DNA of 22,408 bases from the NCBI GenBank assembly GCA_035564115.1, contig DATMTN010000022.1, positions 1 to 22,408 on the forward strand. Reading direction: 5' to 3'. Source of the stretch: JACMPA01 sp035564115. GTDB lineage: Bacteria; Patescibacteriota; Saccharimonadia; Saccharimonadales; UBA4665. The first letter of the stretch is position 1, and each line of letters begins with the position of its first letter. Shown one piece after another: positions 14,694 to 22,253 of this stretch. A program made the translations under genes and the position numbers. The notes beneath the pieces are model-generated. The model did not search any database and was not told the DNA's origin. It saw only the letters and a program-made list of their open reading frames with translations.

Positions 14694-17243
14694 TTAGTGG
14701 AGCCTTATCTCACTTTCGCCCGTCAACTCGCTACTATCTGGTTGGGCGGCAGGCTGTGAGGTGTCACTTTTCTTTTTGCGCTTGCGCGTTCGCTTGCGTT
14801 TTGGTTTTTCGACTTCGGTCTCGGGTGCAGTTTCTGACTTTGCAGCCGCCGTGGCTGTCTGGGCCAACATTTCAACAGTACTCGTAGGCTTCTTAGCGAC
14901 TGGCTCTGCTATCGCCTGCTGTTTTACCTGTTGTTTCTGCGCTGGTTGAGTTGGTGTAGCGCTGGTCAGATAACGCTCCTGGACATAGCGGTCGACAAAC
15001 TCCCGACTGACCGAGTACTGCCGGCGACTGCGCTCAATAATATCAGCCGTGTAGTTGGCTTGCTGCGGCGGTAAGTTGAGGGAGATAGCCGAGAAACCAG
15101 GTACCTTTTCACCTTCGATAGTCATGCTGACAACAAAGTGTCGGTTGTGCATATGGACTAAGTCATACTCCTCAAACTTTGGCTCAAAATAGCGCAGCAT
15201 ACTACGCGCATCATCGGCGCCCATGCGAAAGGCAATGATACTACCAACGTTACCAAACACCGCGTCTTTCACTTCCAGACTCATCTGAGCAATGTACTGG
15301 TTGGCAACGGTCAGATTCAGGCCGTATTTACGGGCTTCCGACAGAATGGTCGCGAATGAGTCAGTGGCAAAATTCTGGAACTCATCCACATAGAGATAAA
15401 ATGGGCTACGTTCACTGGCCGGAACATCTGCTCGGCTCATCGCTGCCAGCTGAATCTTGGTCACCAGCAGAGCACCGAGCAAAGCGGCATTGTCCTCACC
15501 AACCAGGCCGCGCGATAGGTTTACAATCAAAATCTTGCGCTGGTCCATGATGGTACGAATATTGAAACTGCTTTTCGGCTGACCAATAATATTGCGCACC
15601 AGCGGGTTGGCTGTGAAGGCGCCAACCTTGTTCAGCACCGGCGCCACTGCCTCAGCGGCAAACTTGTCATTCCAGCTCGCGAACTCCACGTTCCAGAAGT
15701 TGGCGACAACCGGGTCCTGGACGTACTGTAGCACTTGGCTCCGAAACTTCTTGTCGGTCAGGATACGCGTGATATCGAGCATGGTGGCATCGGGATACTC
15801 TAGAAGTGCCAACAGGCTGTAGCGCAGGATGTACTCTAAGCGTGGGCCCCAACTTTCGAACATTCGCTTCAATACACCGATCAGCTCGCTCACCGTGTGG
15901 GTCTTCAGCTTGGGATCATTCACCTCCATCGGGTTGAACGCTACCGGGAAATCGGTATCAGCAGGGTTGAAGTAGATAACGTCATTCGCTCGCTCGGCTG
16001 GAATGCGCGCCAGAATATTCTGCGCATAGTCACCGTGGGGGTCAATAACTGCAAAACCGTACGAGCTGTAGATGTCGGAAATGGTTAGTAGTTCGAGCAT
16101 ACCAGACTTACCGACACCGGTCTGACCAATGATGTACAGGTGTCGGCCACGATCGGACCGAGGCATACCGAACATCGTATTATGTCCTCGAAAGTTAGTG
16201 GTAGCGACCGGACTTATAGCAGGATTATGATCTTTAGTTACCACCGGAAGGTTGGCAGGTGGTTCAGCTGTCTGGCTTGATGCCCACAAGATATACGGCG
16301 TCTCCACATTTGTATGTGGGAGGTGGTACAGGGTGGCGACTTCCTCGATATTCAACGTCATGCTTGTTTTCGCGACAGCCCGTTGGCGATATGCCTGCAC
16401 GACAGCCATGTTGCTGCTGACTTGCCGTTGCTCGAAACCATTAAGATAGGTTGTATTGAACTGCTTGTAGCTGGCGATGATGGACTGCATGTGTAGCCGG
16501 GCTTGCGGGCTGAGAGCGTGACCACGATAGATGACCCTAACCGTCGTCTCGAATGCGAGCTTCTGTGTCTTCGCTTCGGCACTACTGGCCCGGAGCTGCT
16601 CATAGTCGGTAAGCTTTACCGCTTCACTTTTGCTTTCCGGCGGTGTCCACAGCGCAGTTAGCATGCCACTACCACTGGAGCTCGACTTACCACGGAGCCC
16701 TGCTGCGTAGCGCTCGCTGCGCTGATGCCACTTCGGTGGAGCTGGACGGACGATAAGCTGTAGCCAGGCTTCTTCACCGGCATCAAACTTGGCAAGTGTC
16801 GCGGTGATGGCAGCCAACGGGTCAACTTCGAAACTCTGGAATGTCTTGATTGGCAAAGGGTCAGCAGCCACTAGTTTCATTTCCGTAACGAGCGTCGTAG
16901 CAAAGCTGTCATCCGGCTCCATCGTGTAATCTGGGACTTCCGAAATCTGAACGCTTGGATACTGAGCGTAGATCTGTTCCTCGACAAAGCTTTTCAGATA
17001 GTTTGGCACCCACACGTAGAACCCGATGCGCTTGTTAATCGCGGCAATTTCAAAGCTGATACGTTCACGCTTGGCACTCTGGAACCGTTTATTTGATGGT
17101 AGTGTCAGCAGTCCGTGCAAACTGGCAAACATTTGTTCGGCAGCCAACTCTTTTTGGTCATTGGTGCGAGGCACTTGCAGCAGAAGTACTACACCACTTT
17201 CGTCGTGTTCACTATTTGCGTGTGTGTTGTGTGATGCTTCCAT
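14694..17243 (-). CDS. VirD4/TraD-like conjugative coupling-type ATPase
   Basis: RecA-fold ATPases of this group couple DNA or protein substrates to type IV secretion or act as DNA pumps. The 849-aa protein has a roughly 350-residue N-terminal domain with no known motif. This is followed by Walker A GQTGVGKS (373-380), the family segment VIDPHGDYAQNIL (399-411), AFNPME, Walker B YLYVDE (616-621) followed by FQNF, and an Arg-rich sensor region. After residue 760 comes a low-complexity Gln/Ala/Thr tail with a basic stretch KRKRTRKRKKK (815-825), suited to nucleic acid binding. Unlike VirD4 or TraD it has no N-terminal membrane helices. No other type IV secretion gene is present here. It lies between ftsH and murJ, and a Shine-Dalgarno is not obvious. 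Confidence 0.85.
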   Translation of the reverse strand: MEASHNTHANSEHDESGVVLLLQVPRTNDQKELAAEQMFASLHGLLTLPSNKRFQSAKRERISFEIAAINKRIGFYVWVPNYLKSFVEEQIYAQYPSVQISEVPDYTMEPDDSFATTLVTEMKLVAADPLPIKTFQSFEVDPLAAITATLAKFDAGEEAWLQLIVRPAPPKWHQRSERYAAGLRGKSSSSGSGMLTALWTPPESKSEAVKLTDYEQLRASSAEAKTQKLAFETTVRVIYRGHALSPQARLHMQSIIASYKQFNTTYLNGFEQRQVSSNMAVVQAYRQRAVAKTSMTLNIEEVATLYHLPHTNVETPYILWASSQTAEPPANLPVVTKDHNPAISPVATTNFRGHNTMFGMPRSDRGRHLYIIGQTGVGKSGMLELLTISDIYSSYGFAVIDPHGDYAQNILARIPAERANDVIYFNPADTDFPVAFNPMEVNDPKLKTHTVSELIGVLKRMFESWGPRLEYILRYSLLALLEYPDATMLDITRILTDKKFRSQVLQYVQDPVVANFWNVEFASWNDKFAAEAVAPVLNKVGAFTANPLVRNIIGQPKSSFNIRTIMDQRKILIVNLSRGLVGEDNAALLGALLVTKIQLAAMSRADVPASERSPFYLYVDEFQNFATDSFATILSEARKYGLNLTVANQYIAQMSLEVKDAVFGNVGSIIAFRMGADDARSMLRYFEPKFEEYDLVHMHNRHFVVSMTIEGEKVPGFSAISLNLPPQQANYTADIIERSRRQYSVSREFVDRYVQERYLTSATPTQPAQKQQVKQQAIAEPVAKKPTSTVEMLAQTATAAAKSETAPETEVEKPKRKRTRKRKKKSDTSQPAAQPDSSELTGESEIRLH

Positions 17244-17251
17244 AGGACAAT

Positions 17252-17299
17252 ACGCCTAAAGCATTTAGGCATTAGCATTATTCTCTCATCTTTAGGCGT
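17252..17299. promoter_or_regulatory. TTTAGGC/GCCTAAA repeat cluster before the VirD4-like gene
   Basis: ACGCCTAAA (17252-17260), TTTAGGC (17264-17270) and TTTAGGCGT (17291-17299). The first can pair with the second (7 bp, 3-nt loop) or with the third (9 bp, 30-nt loop), so two exclusive hairpins are possible in the leader. The stretch from the second to the third copy resembles positions 2-28 of the window. No convincing promoter or T-tract is attached. Confidence 0.45.
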
Positions 17300-17324
17300 G
17301 CACCGCTAGCGTATTTGAGGTGAG

Positions 17325-19190
17325 CTAGTAGAGTTTGGCTGTGGTCGGCATGGTAGACCCCTCGAGAAGCTTGATGACTTCGTCGGCTTCGACGGTTTCT
17401 TTCTCGAGTAGCCTATCTTTAAGCGCATCGATCTTCTTCAGGTTCGCCTTAATGACCGCACGGGCACGGTTGGCGGCTTCGGTAATGAGCGCTTCGACTT
17501 CTTGGTCAATCATCTTGGCAGTGTCTTCGGAGTAGTCACGTTCGTGGACGAGCTTGTCGAGCATCATGCCATCATCCACGTGGAAGACTTGATCACGGAG
17601 CTTGTTACCCATGCCTTGGTTTATGACCATGTCACGGGCGATCTCGGCCGCTTTCTGCAGGTCATTACCAGCACCAGTCGTGACACGTTCCTTACCAAAG
17701 ATAACTTCTTCGGCGATACGACCGCCCAAGGCGCGGGCCAAAATATCCTTGAACTCAATGATACTAGTGTAGCTGCGGTCTTCCGGCGGCAGGAACCAGG
17801 TGACACCGCCCGTACCACCGCGGGGAATAATGGTGACCTTGTGAACTGGGTCGGAGTCTGGAAGTACGTGCCCGACGACGGCATGACCCGCCTCGTGATA
17901 GGCTGTAATTTCCTTTTCCTTCTCGTTCATAATTTTGTTCTTGCGCTCTGGACCAATTGCGACACGTTCAAAGGCTTCGGTGACATCACCTTGGGTAATC
18001 TGGGTGTGGTTATTACGCGCAGCAATAATCGCCGATTCGTTGGCAATATTAGCGAGGTCAGCACCAGATGAGCCAGCCGTCTTGGCAGCCAGGGCGTCAA
18101 TATCAACTTCCTTGGCCAGTGGCTTCTTGGCGTAGTGGACTTTTAGAATAGCCTCGCGGTCCTGCCGGTCCGGCAGCACAATGTTCACGCGACGGTCAAA
18201 ACGACCAGGACGCAGCAGCGCTGGATCAAGTACGTCGGCCCGGTTAGTCGCGGCCAGCACAATAACGTTTTCACCCTGCTCGAAACCATCCATCTCGACC
18301 AGGATCTGGTTGAGGGTCTGCTCACGCTCATCGTGGCCACCGCCCATACCAGAGCCACGTTTACGACCGACGGCGTCGATTTCGTCGATAAAGATAATGC
18401 ATGGCGCGTTCTTCTTGGCTTTGGCAAACAGGTCACGAACACGGCTTGCACCAACACCCACAAACATCTCGACAAATTCCGAGCCAGAGATACTGAAGAA
18501 TGGTACGTTTGCCTCACCGGCAACGGCACGGCTGAGCATGGTCTTACCTGTACCAGGAGGGCCTACGAGTAGAACACCCTTCGGAATACGTGCACCAACA
18601 CCCTGGAACTTCTTTGGGAATTTCAGAAATTCAACGACTTCTTCGAGGTCCTGCTTGGCTTCGGCCTGGCCAGCAACATCAGTAAAGACGACTTTGTCTT
18701 TCTCGTTACCGTATAAGCGAGCTCGGCTTTTACCGAAACTGAGTGCCTGATTACCCTGCCCCTGTGCACCGCGTAACAAGAAGTAGAACAGGCCCGCAAA
18801 GAATATGAGGGGCACAATGGTTTCGGCCAGAGATACCCAGCCCGGGGTACCACTTGACTCGGCCTTTGGCTCTATCTCAACTTTACTGTAGTCAAAACCT
18901 TCGTCTTTGAGTGTGGCGTTTGGTTCGAGGTATGACTTAAGCGTTGGGCTCTTCTGACCCTTTTCGGTGATGACGAGCTCATTGCTCGTGACCTCGATCT
19001 TGGTGTACTTCCCCTTATTGGACTGTTGGACAGCAGTCGTGATAGGAATCTGCTTGAGCGTACTTGGCTGATTAGAAGCGGCAACGACGATAAGACCAAT
19101 CAAGATAAGTATTGCGATAAAACCGGCATTTTTCATGCCTTTGTTATTGTTCTTCTTGGAACGATTGCTGTGCAGCGGTTTTTTGTCCAT
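17325..19190 (-). CDS. ftsH: ATP-dependent zinc metalloprotease FtsH
   Basis: Membrane-anchored AAA+ protease that degrades misfolded membrane proteins and regulators. The 621-aa protein has a Lys/Asn-rich N-terminus, helix 1 (23-38), an outside domain of about 80 residues, helix 2 (121-139), Walker A GPPGTGKT (200-207), Walker B IIFIDEID (255-262), the second-region-of-homology segment with RPGRFDRR, and the zinc site HEAGH (422-426) with the later Asp/Glu ligand region. The ATG at 19190 has GAGGGG just upstream. The ATG at 19202 lies before that site and is less likely. It follows tilS, a neighbour pair common in bacteria. Confidence 0.97.
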   Translation of the reverse strand: MDKKPLHSNRSKKNNNKGMKNAGFIAILILIGLIVVAASNQPSTLKQIPITTAVQQSNKGKYTKIEVTSNELVITEKGQKSPTLKSYLEPNATLKDEGFDYSKVEIEPKAESSGTPGWVSLAETIVPLIFFAGLFYFLLRGAQGQGNQALSFGKSRARLYGNEKDKVVFTDVAGQAEAKQDLEEVVEFLKFPKKFQGVGARIPKGVLLVGPPGTGKTMLSRAVAGEANVPFFSISGSEFVEMFVGVGASRVRDLFAKAKKNAPCIIFIDEIDAVGRKRGSGMGGGHDEREQTLNQILVEMDGFEQGENVIVLAATNRADVLDPALLRPGRFDRRVNIVLPDRQDREAILKVHYAKKPLAKEVDIDALAAKTAGSSGADLANIANESAIIAARNNHTQITQGDVTEAFERVAIGPERKNKIMNEKEKEITAYHEAGHAVVGHVLPDSDPVHKVTIIPRGGTGGVTWFLPPEDRSYTSIIEFKDILARALGGRIAEEVIFGKERVTTGAGNDLQKAAEIARDMVINQGMGNKLRDQVFHVDDGMMLDKLVHERDYSEDTAKMIDQEVEALITEAANRARAVIKANLKKIDALKDRLLEKETVEADEVIKLLEGSTMPTTAKLY

Positions 19191-19225
19191 GTAACCCCTC
19201 ATTAAGTTGTACGCGTGTACCGTTT

Positions 19226-19231
19226 ATTATA
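19226..19231 (-). promoter_or_regulatory. -10 element of ftsH
   Basis: Minus-strand TATAAT, 35 nt before the ATG, with predicted +1 near 19219. The leader carries GAGGGG. The -35 (GCAAAA at 17 nt) is poor and overlaps the end of tilS, so ftsH may also be read from tilS. Confidence 0.5.
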
Positions 19232-19251
19232 CCTCTGGGAGTGCGGTTTTG

Positions 19252-20124
19252 CTAGCGCTCAGCAGTTTCGAGTGCCAGGTGTCGCTTGCCCACGCGCATC
19301 CGGTGACCATTAACAATGTCGATAACTTTGCCTGGTTCGGCGGTTTTGCCTGCAATGGCCAAACGCTCAAGCGTATGACGATCAAAATCCCGAATACTAT
19401 GATAGCGCAGCCAACTGGCGATAATTTCTCGACTCATCAAATGAGGCAGTAATATGAACCAGCTTCTCTCTAAATCACCCTGGATATTTGGCCCAATTGC
19501 CTCATCGATCTGTGCGTTTAGAGCCCGCATGCGCTTGGTAGTATCCAGCAATGACTGCTTGTCGCGAGCGCTCCAACTTGGCAGCATTTCGTGGCGAATA
19601 CGGTTTCGGAGGTAGTCCTGGCTCTGGTTTGTGCTGTCCTCACGCCAAGCGAGGCCGTGTCTTTTGGCATAGTCGATGATCTCGGTCTTCGGCACATCAA
19701 GCAAGGGACGGATAATACCCTCGCCACTTGTCAGTGAGCTGAGACCCTTACGGCCGGTGCCTCGCAGCAAGTTGATAATGGCTGTTTCGAGCACGTCATC
19801 TTGATGATGGGCGGTGATAATTGCGCTTGCACCCGTGCTGGCTTGAACCTTTTTCAGAAAGGCATAGCGGGCATGTCGGGCGTCAGCCTCACTCGCGCCT
19901 GGTCCCAGTCGACCCGCGTCATACACAAAGGGGAGCTTATATCTTCGAGCTAGCCTTTCGACGTGACGTTTATCCAGATGTGAATCGTCCCGAATACCGT
20001 GGTCAAAGTGAGCAACGGTGAGCTTCACACCAGGGTACATCCTAAGTAGATCGAGGAGCACGATACTATCAACCCCGCCGCTGACGGCGATAACGTACTT
20101 GCCTGGTTCCACCTCTATCTTCAT
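19252..20124 (-). CDS. tilS: tRNA(Ile)-lysidine synthase TilS
   Basis: Uses ATP to attach lysine to C34 of the CAU-anticodon isoleucine tRNA, so that it reads AUA. The 290-aa protein has the N-type ATP pyrophosphatase PP-loop SGGVDS (15-20), AHFDHGIR, the hallmark AHHQDDVLET with NLLRGTGRKGL, and REDSTNQSQDYLRNRIRHEMLP. It is shorter than the E. coli enzyme (about 430 aa) and lacks most of the C-terminal substrate domain, as in compact versions of the family. The ATG at 20124 is chosen; a TTG six codons earlier would overlap the divergent gene. The divergent spacer is only 12 bp. Confidence 0.95.
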   Translation of the reverse strand: MKIEVEPGKYVIAVSGGVDSIVLLDLLRMYPGVKLTVAHFDHGIRDDSHLDKRHVERLARRYKLPFVYDAGRLGPGASEADARHARYAFLKKVQASTGASAIITAHHQDDVLETAIINLLRGTGRKGLSSLTSGEGIIRPLLDVPKTEIIDYAKRHGLAWREDSTNQSQDYLRNRIRHEMLPSWSARDKQSLLDTTKRMRALNAQIDEAIGPNIQGDLERSWFILLPHLMSREIIASWLRYHSIRDFDRHTLERLAIAGKTAEPGKVIDIVNGHRMRVGKRHLALETAER

Positions 20125-20127
20125 AAT
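20099..20127 (+). promoter_or_regulatory. Promoter of the first histidine phosphatase, inside tilS
   Basis: TTGCCT (20099-20104), exactly 17 nt, CATAAT (20122-20127). The predicted +1 is about 3 nt before the ATG at 20137 and no Shine-Dalgarno is present. The -10 covers the tilS start codon. Confidence 0.5.
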
Positions 20128-20136
20128 TACTATCCT

Positions 20137-20643
20137 ATGCAACGATTATACTTCGTACGCCATGGCCAAAGCCAGGCAAATGTCGACCGTGTCTTTGCTG
20201 GACAAGTTGATACACCACTTACCGCTCAGGGGCGTACCGAAGCTCACGAAGCTATTAAAAAAGTAAAGCCTCTGGAGATTGATTACATCATAGCCTCACC
20301 ACTCAGCCGCACCCGCGATACCGCGTTGGTTATTGCCGAGGGCATTGGCTTCCCAGTGGGAACTATTGAGTTCAACGCGCTATTCATGGAGCGCAATTTA
20401 GGCTCGGCAGCCGGCCTGTCATGGGATGATGACATATCTGGCCTATCCGATGTCGAGACTATGGAGTCAGTAGCCCAACGCGCCTCACAGGCATATGACT
20501 ACATAGTTGGATTACCGTACCAGAACATCTTGGTCGTCGGCCATGGTACTTTTTGGCAGAAGTTCTATATGGCCGCGCATCCAGAGCAAACTGTGACTGA
20601 TGCAGACGAACCGCATAATGCGGAGGTTTCCCAGATAGTATGA
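20137..20643 (+). CDS. Histidine phosphatase family protein (phosphoglycerate mutase-like), copy 1
   Basis: Members of this fold transfer phosphate through a catalytic His; substrates range from sugar phosphates and cobalamin precursors to proteins. The 168-aa protein begins MQRLYFVRHGQSQAN with catalytic RHG (residues 8-10 region), continues with SPLSRTRDTA (second Arg), the acid/base Glu in FMERNLG and the second His in VVGHGTF. Length suits a CobC/GpmB-like small phosphatase rather than glycolytic mutase. It has no Shine-Dalgarno and is probably leaderless. It ends in ATGA, overlapping its paralogue. Confidence 0.88.
   Translation: MQRLYFVRHGQSQANVDRVFAGQVDTPLTAQGRTEAHEAIKKVKPLEIDYIIASPLSRTRDTALVIAEGIGFPVGTIEFNALFMERNLGSAAGLSWDDDISGLSDVETMESVAQRASQAYDYIVGLPYQNILVVGHGTFWQKFYMAAHPEQTVTDADEPHNAEVSQIV
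20145..20150 (-). promoter_or_regulatory. -10 element of tilS, inside the divergent gene
   Basis: Minus-strand TATAAT lies within codons 3-5 of the plus-strand phosphatase. The predicted tilS +1 is near 20138, giving a 14-nt leader. The two divergent promoters therefore overlap head to head. Confidence 0.45.
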
Positions 20644-21161
20644 AACACCTGTATTTCGTACGACATGGGTTGAGTGAAGCGAACATCGCTGGCGTGTGGT
20701 CTGGGACAATGGAGACTCCACTGTCAGCCGAGGGCAAGCGACAGGCCAAACTAGCCGGGCAATCAGCGAAGGGTCTGGGCATCGACCACATTATCTGCTC
20801 CTCACTCAGCCGAGCTCACGACACCGCCAAAATCATCGCCGAAGAGATTGGCTATCCGGTCGAGAAGATCGAGCTAAATAGCTTGCTGCTGGAGCGACAC
20901 TTTGGCCAGATGGAGGGGCAGCCGTATCAACTCGACGCCGATGTCGATGGCTTTATTGATGTTGAAGCGCGCGAATCAGTCCTGGAACGTGCCAAGCTTA
21001 CGCTGGAACATCTGGCACAGCTTAATGCGCAAGTAGTGCTCGTCGTTAGTCATGGCAGCTTCGGCCGAGCCTTCCGACATATCATCACGCCCGAAATACC
21101 GTACAATCAGAGCGATCCGACAACAAAACTCGCTAATGCTAAACTGACTAAGTTTATCTAG
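20640..21161 (+). CDS. Histidine phosphatase family protein (phosphoglycerate mutase-like), copy 2
   Basis: Tandem paralogue of the preceding gene: 173 aa, beginning MKHLYFVRHGLSEAN, with SSLSRAHDTA, LLERHFGQMEG and VVSHGSFGRAF in the same order, so all catalytic residues are present in both. Similarity over the full length points to local duplication followed by clear divergence, especially in the middle loop that shapes substrate choice (GQMEGQPYQLDADVDG here, GSAAGLSWDDDISG in copy 1). The ATGA overlap means coupled translation. The actual substrate is unknown. Confidence 0.88.
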   Translation: MKHLYFVRHGLSEANIAGVWSGTMETPLSAEGKRQAKLAGQSAKGLGIDHIICSSLSRAHDTAKIIAEEIGYPVEKIELNSLLLERHFGQMEGQPYQLDADVDGFIDVEARESVLERAKLTLEHLAQLNAQVVLVVSHGSFGRAFRHIITPEIPYNQSDPTTKLANAKLTKFI

Positions 21162-21182
21162 CTGATATACTATCTATAGCAC

Positions 21183-21188
21183 TATATA
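21183..21188 (+). promoter_or_regulatory. -10 element of the TauE/SafE gene, leaderless type
   Basis: TATATA followed by 8 nt and ATG, predicting +1 two bases before the start. The shifted reading TATAAA would put +1 on the ATG itself. No Shine-Dalgarno is present and the -35 is weak. Confidence 0.4.
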
Positions 21189-21196
21189 AAATCAAA

Positions 21197-21958
21197 ATGT
21201 TAAAAGATATCTTACTTCTGGGCGCCGGCTTCGTGGTCGGCTGCATGAACGCCATCGCGGGTGGTGGTATGCTGATAGGTTTCCCGATCCTGCTCGCCTG
21301 TGGCATTCCGGCGCTGAATGCCAACGCTACGTCAGGCCTGATCGTGCTGCCCGGACAGTTCACTTCGGCGCTTGGGTACCGCAACTATTTGCGTAAAACG
21401 CCGCGAAAATATGCGTGGCTGCTGGTACCTTGCGTCTTGGGTGCCCCGATCGGTGCGTACTTCCTGCGCCACACGCCGGGTTCTAAGTTCGAGGAGTTTG
21501 TACCAGGACTAATCCTATTTGCGGTAGCCCTGTTTGCCTTTCAGCCCTTCCTGCACGCCTACCTGCACAAGCACATGCGCACTCGTAGCAAGCGGGTAAA
21601 GCCCCTGGTGATTATCGGATTGTGCATGTTGCCGGTGGCTGTGTACGGAGGCTATTTCGGTGCCGGGCTCGGGTTCATCATGCTGGCGTTCCTGGGTTTC
21701 ACAAAGATCCATGATGCACACCAAATGAATGCCATGAAGAATGTTGCCGCCACTGTCATGTGTCTGTGCTCGCTCATAGTTTTAGCCCCCGGCTCATTCA
21801 TAAACTGGCATGCTGGTCTCCTCATGGCAGTCGGTGGTAGCGTCGGTGGCTACTGCGGTGCTCGCTACGCCCAAAAAGTCTCCAACCATGCTATTCGAAT
21901 AGTTGTAATCTTCATAGGCATCGTAACTGCCACCTATCTGGCTGCCCGCAGCTACTAG
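21197..21958 (+). CDS. TauE/SafE family membrane permease
   Basis: Family members are predicted anion exporters or importers for sulfite, sulfoacetate, taurine-derived or other organic sulfur compounds. The 253-aa protein has about eight helices in two halves. The N-terminal signature GGGMLIGFPILLACGIPALNA followed by NATSG and the second-half counterpart GGYFGAGLGFIMLAFLGF with MNAMKNVAAT are both present, which is the expected internal duplication. A basic cytosolic loop (HKHMRTRSKRVK) joins the halves. The substrate is unknown and no sulfur metabolism gene is nearby. It is probably expressed from its own promoter 35 nt after the phosphatase pair. Confidence 0.9.
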   Translation: MLKDILLLGAGFVVGCMNAIAGGGMLIGFPILLACGIPALNANATSGLIVLPGQFTSALGYRNYLRKTPRKYAWLLVPCVLGAPIGAYFLRHTPGSKFEEFVPGLILFAVALFAFQPFLHAYLHKHMRTRSKRVKPLVIIGLCMLPVAVYGGYFGAGLGFIMLAFLGFTKIHDAHQMNAMKNVAATVMCLCSLIVLAPGSFINWHAGLLMAVGGSVGGYCGARYAQKVSNHAIRIVVIFIGIVTATYLAARSY

Positions 21959-21982
21959 ACACTAGTAAATAAGTACTGGACA

Positions 21983-21991
21983 TGCTACAAT
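21983..21991 (+). promoter_or_regulatory. Extended -10 promoter upstream of the RNA region
   Basis: TGC-TACAAT matches an extended -10 (TGN plus 5/6 hexamer). Predicted +1 is near 21998. The -35 position reads TAGTAA, which extended -10 promoters can tolerate. It would drive the structured leader and tRNA. Confidence 0.45.
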
Positions 21992-21997
21992 CTCCCC

Positions 21998-22141
21998 TGT
22001 TAAGTTGCACTCTGCAGCTCAGCCAAAAGGCCAAATTAGGGAGCGCAGTCGACCGTTTGGGCTTTTGAGAGGACGACCGTAGCCGTCAGTCGAAGCTTTT
22101 GGCAAATAGCCAAAACGAGACCGAGGCGTACGGGAGGACGA
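21998..22141 (+). ncRNA. Structured leader or possible small ncRNA upstream of tRNA-Met
   Basis: This gene-free stretch holds several stems: CTGC(A)GCTC (22012-22020) with GAGCGCAG (22041-22048), and TTTTGGC (22097-22103) with GCCAAAA (22109-22115), a perfect 7-bp hairpin. GCCAAAAG at 22022-22029 can instead pair with CTTTTGGC at 22096-22103, so the two folds exclude each other. GAGGACGA is repeated at about 22069 and 22134. I checked for SRP RNA, RNase P, tmRNA and known riboswitch cores and saw none. It may be a separate small RNA or simply a long tRNA precursor leader. Confidence 0.3.
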
Positions 22142-22218
22142 GGCGGCGTAGCTCAGCTGGTTAGAGCACGAGACTCATAAGCTCGGGGTCACAGGTTCAA
22201 GTCCTGTCGCCGCTACCA
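22142..22218 (+). tRNA. tRNA-Met (anticodon CAU), elongator type
   Basis: A 77-nt cloverleaf: acceptor GGCGGCG / CGCCGCT with a G-U first pair, D arm GCTC...GAGC, anticodon loop CTCATAA, variable loop GGGTC region, T arm ACAGG-TTCAAGT-CCTGT, discriminator A, and genome-encoded CCA. The anticodon stem CGAGA/GCTCG has an A-G mismatch at its inner pair. CAU can be elongator Met, initiator Met or lysidine-modified Ile. A 1-72 mismatch and three G-C pairs typical of initiators are absent, and the variable loop and T stem resemble E. coli elongator Met, so elongator is preferred over Ile2. Confidence 0.88.
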
Positions 22219-22230
22219 AATCAGAATTTT

Positions 22231-22253
22231 TAGCCTCTTTGGAGGCTATTTTT
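22231..22253 (+). terminator. Rho-independent terminator after tRNA-Met
   Basis: Stem TAGCCTC (22231-22237) / GAGGCTA (22242-22248) with a 4-nt loop followed by five T. It lies 12 nt after the tRNA. Confidence 0.88.

Noticed and set aside
17502..18750. Long plus-strand frames antisense to ftsH (two of about 189 aa)
   Set aside because: ftsH is certain on the other strand and these translations show no family features.
21982..22068. 28-codon frame beginning MLQSPLLSCTLQ in the tRNA leader
   Set aside because: The ATG lies inside the predicted extended -10 promoter and there is no ribosome site; the stretch looks more like structured RNA.
21998..22141. SRP 4.5S RNA, RNase P RNA or tmRNA upstream of tRNA-Met
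   Set aside because: The conserved cores (GGAAGCAGC-type loop, GAGGAAAGTCC-type P4 region, tRNA-like tmRNA ends) are absent.
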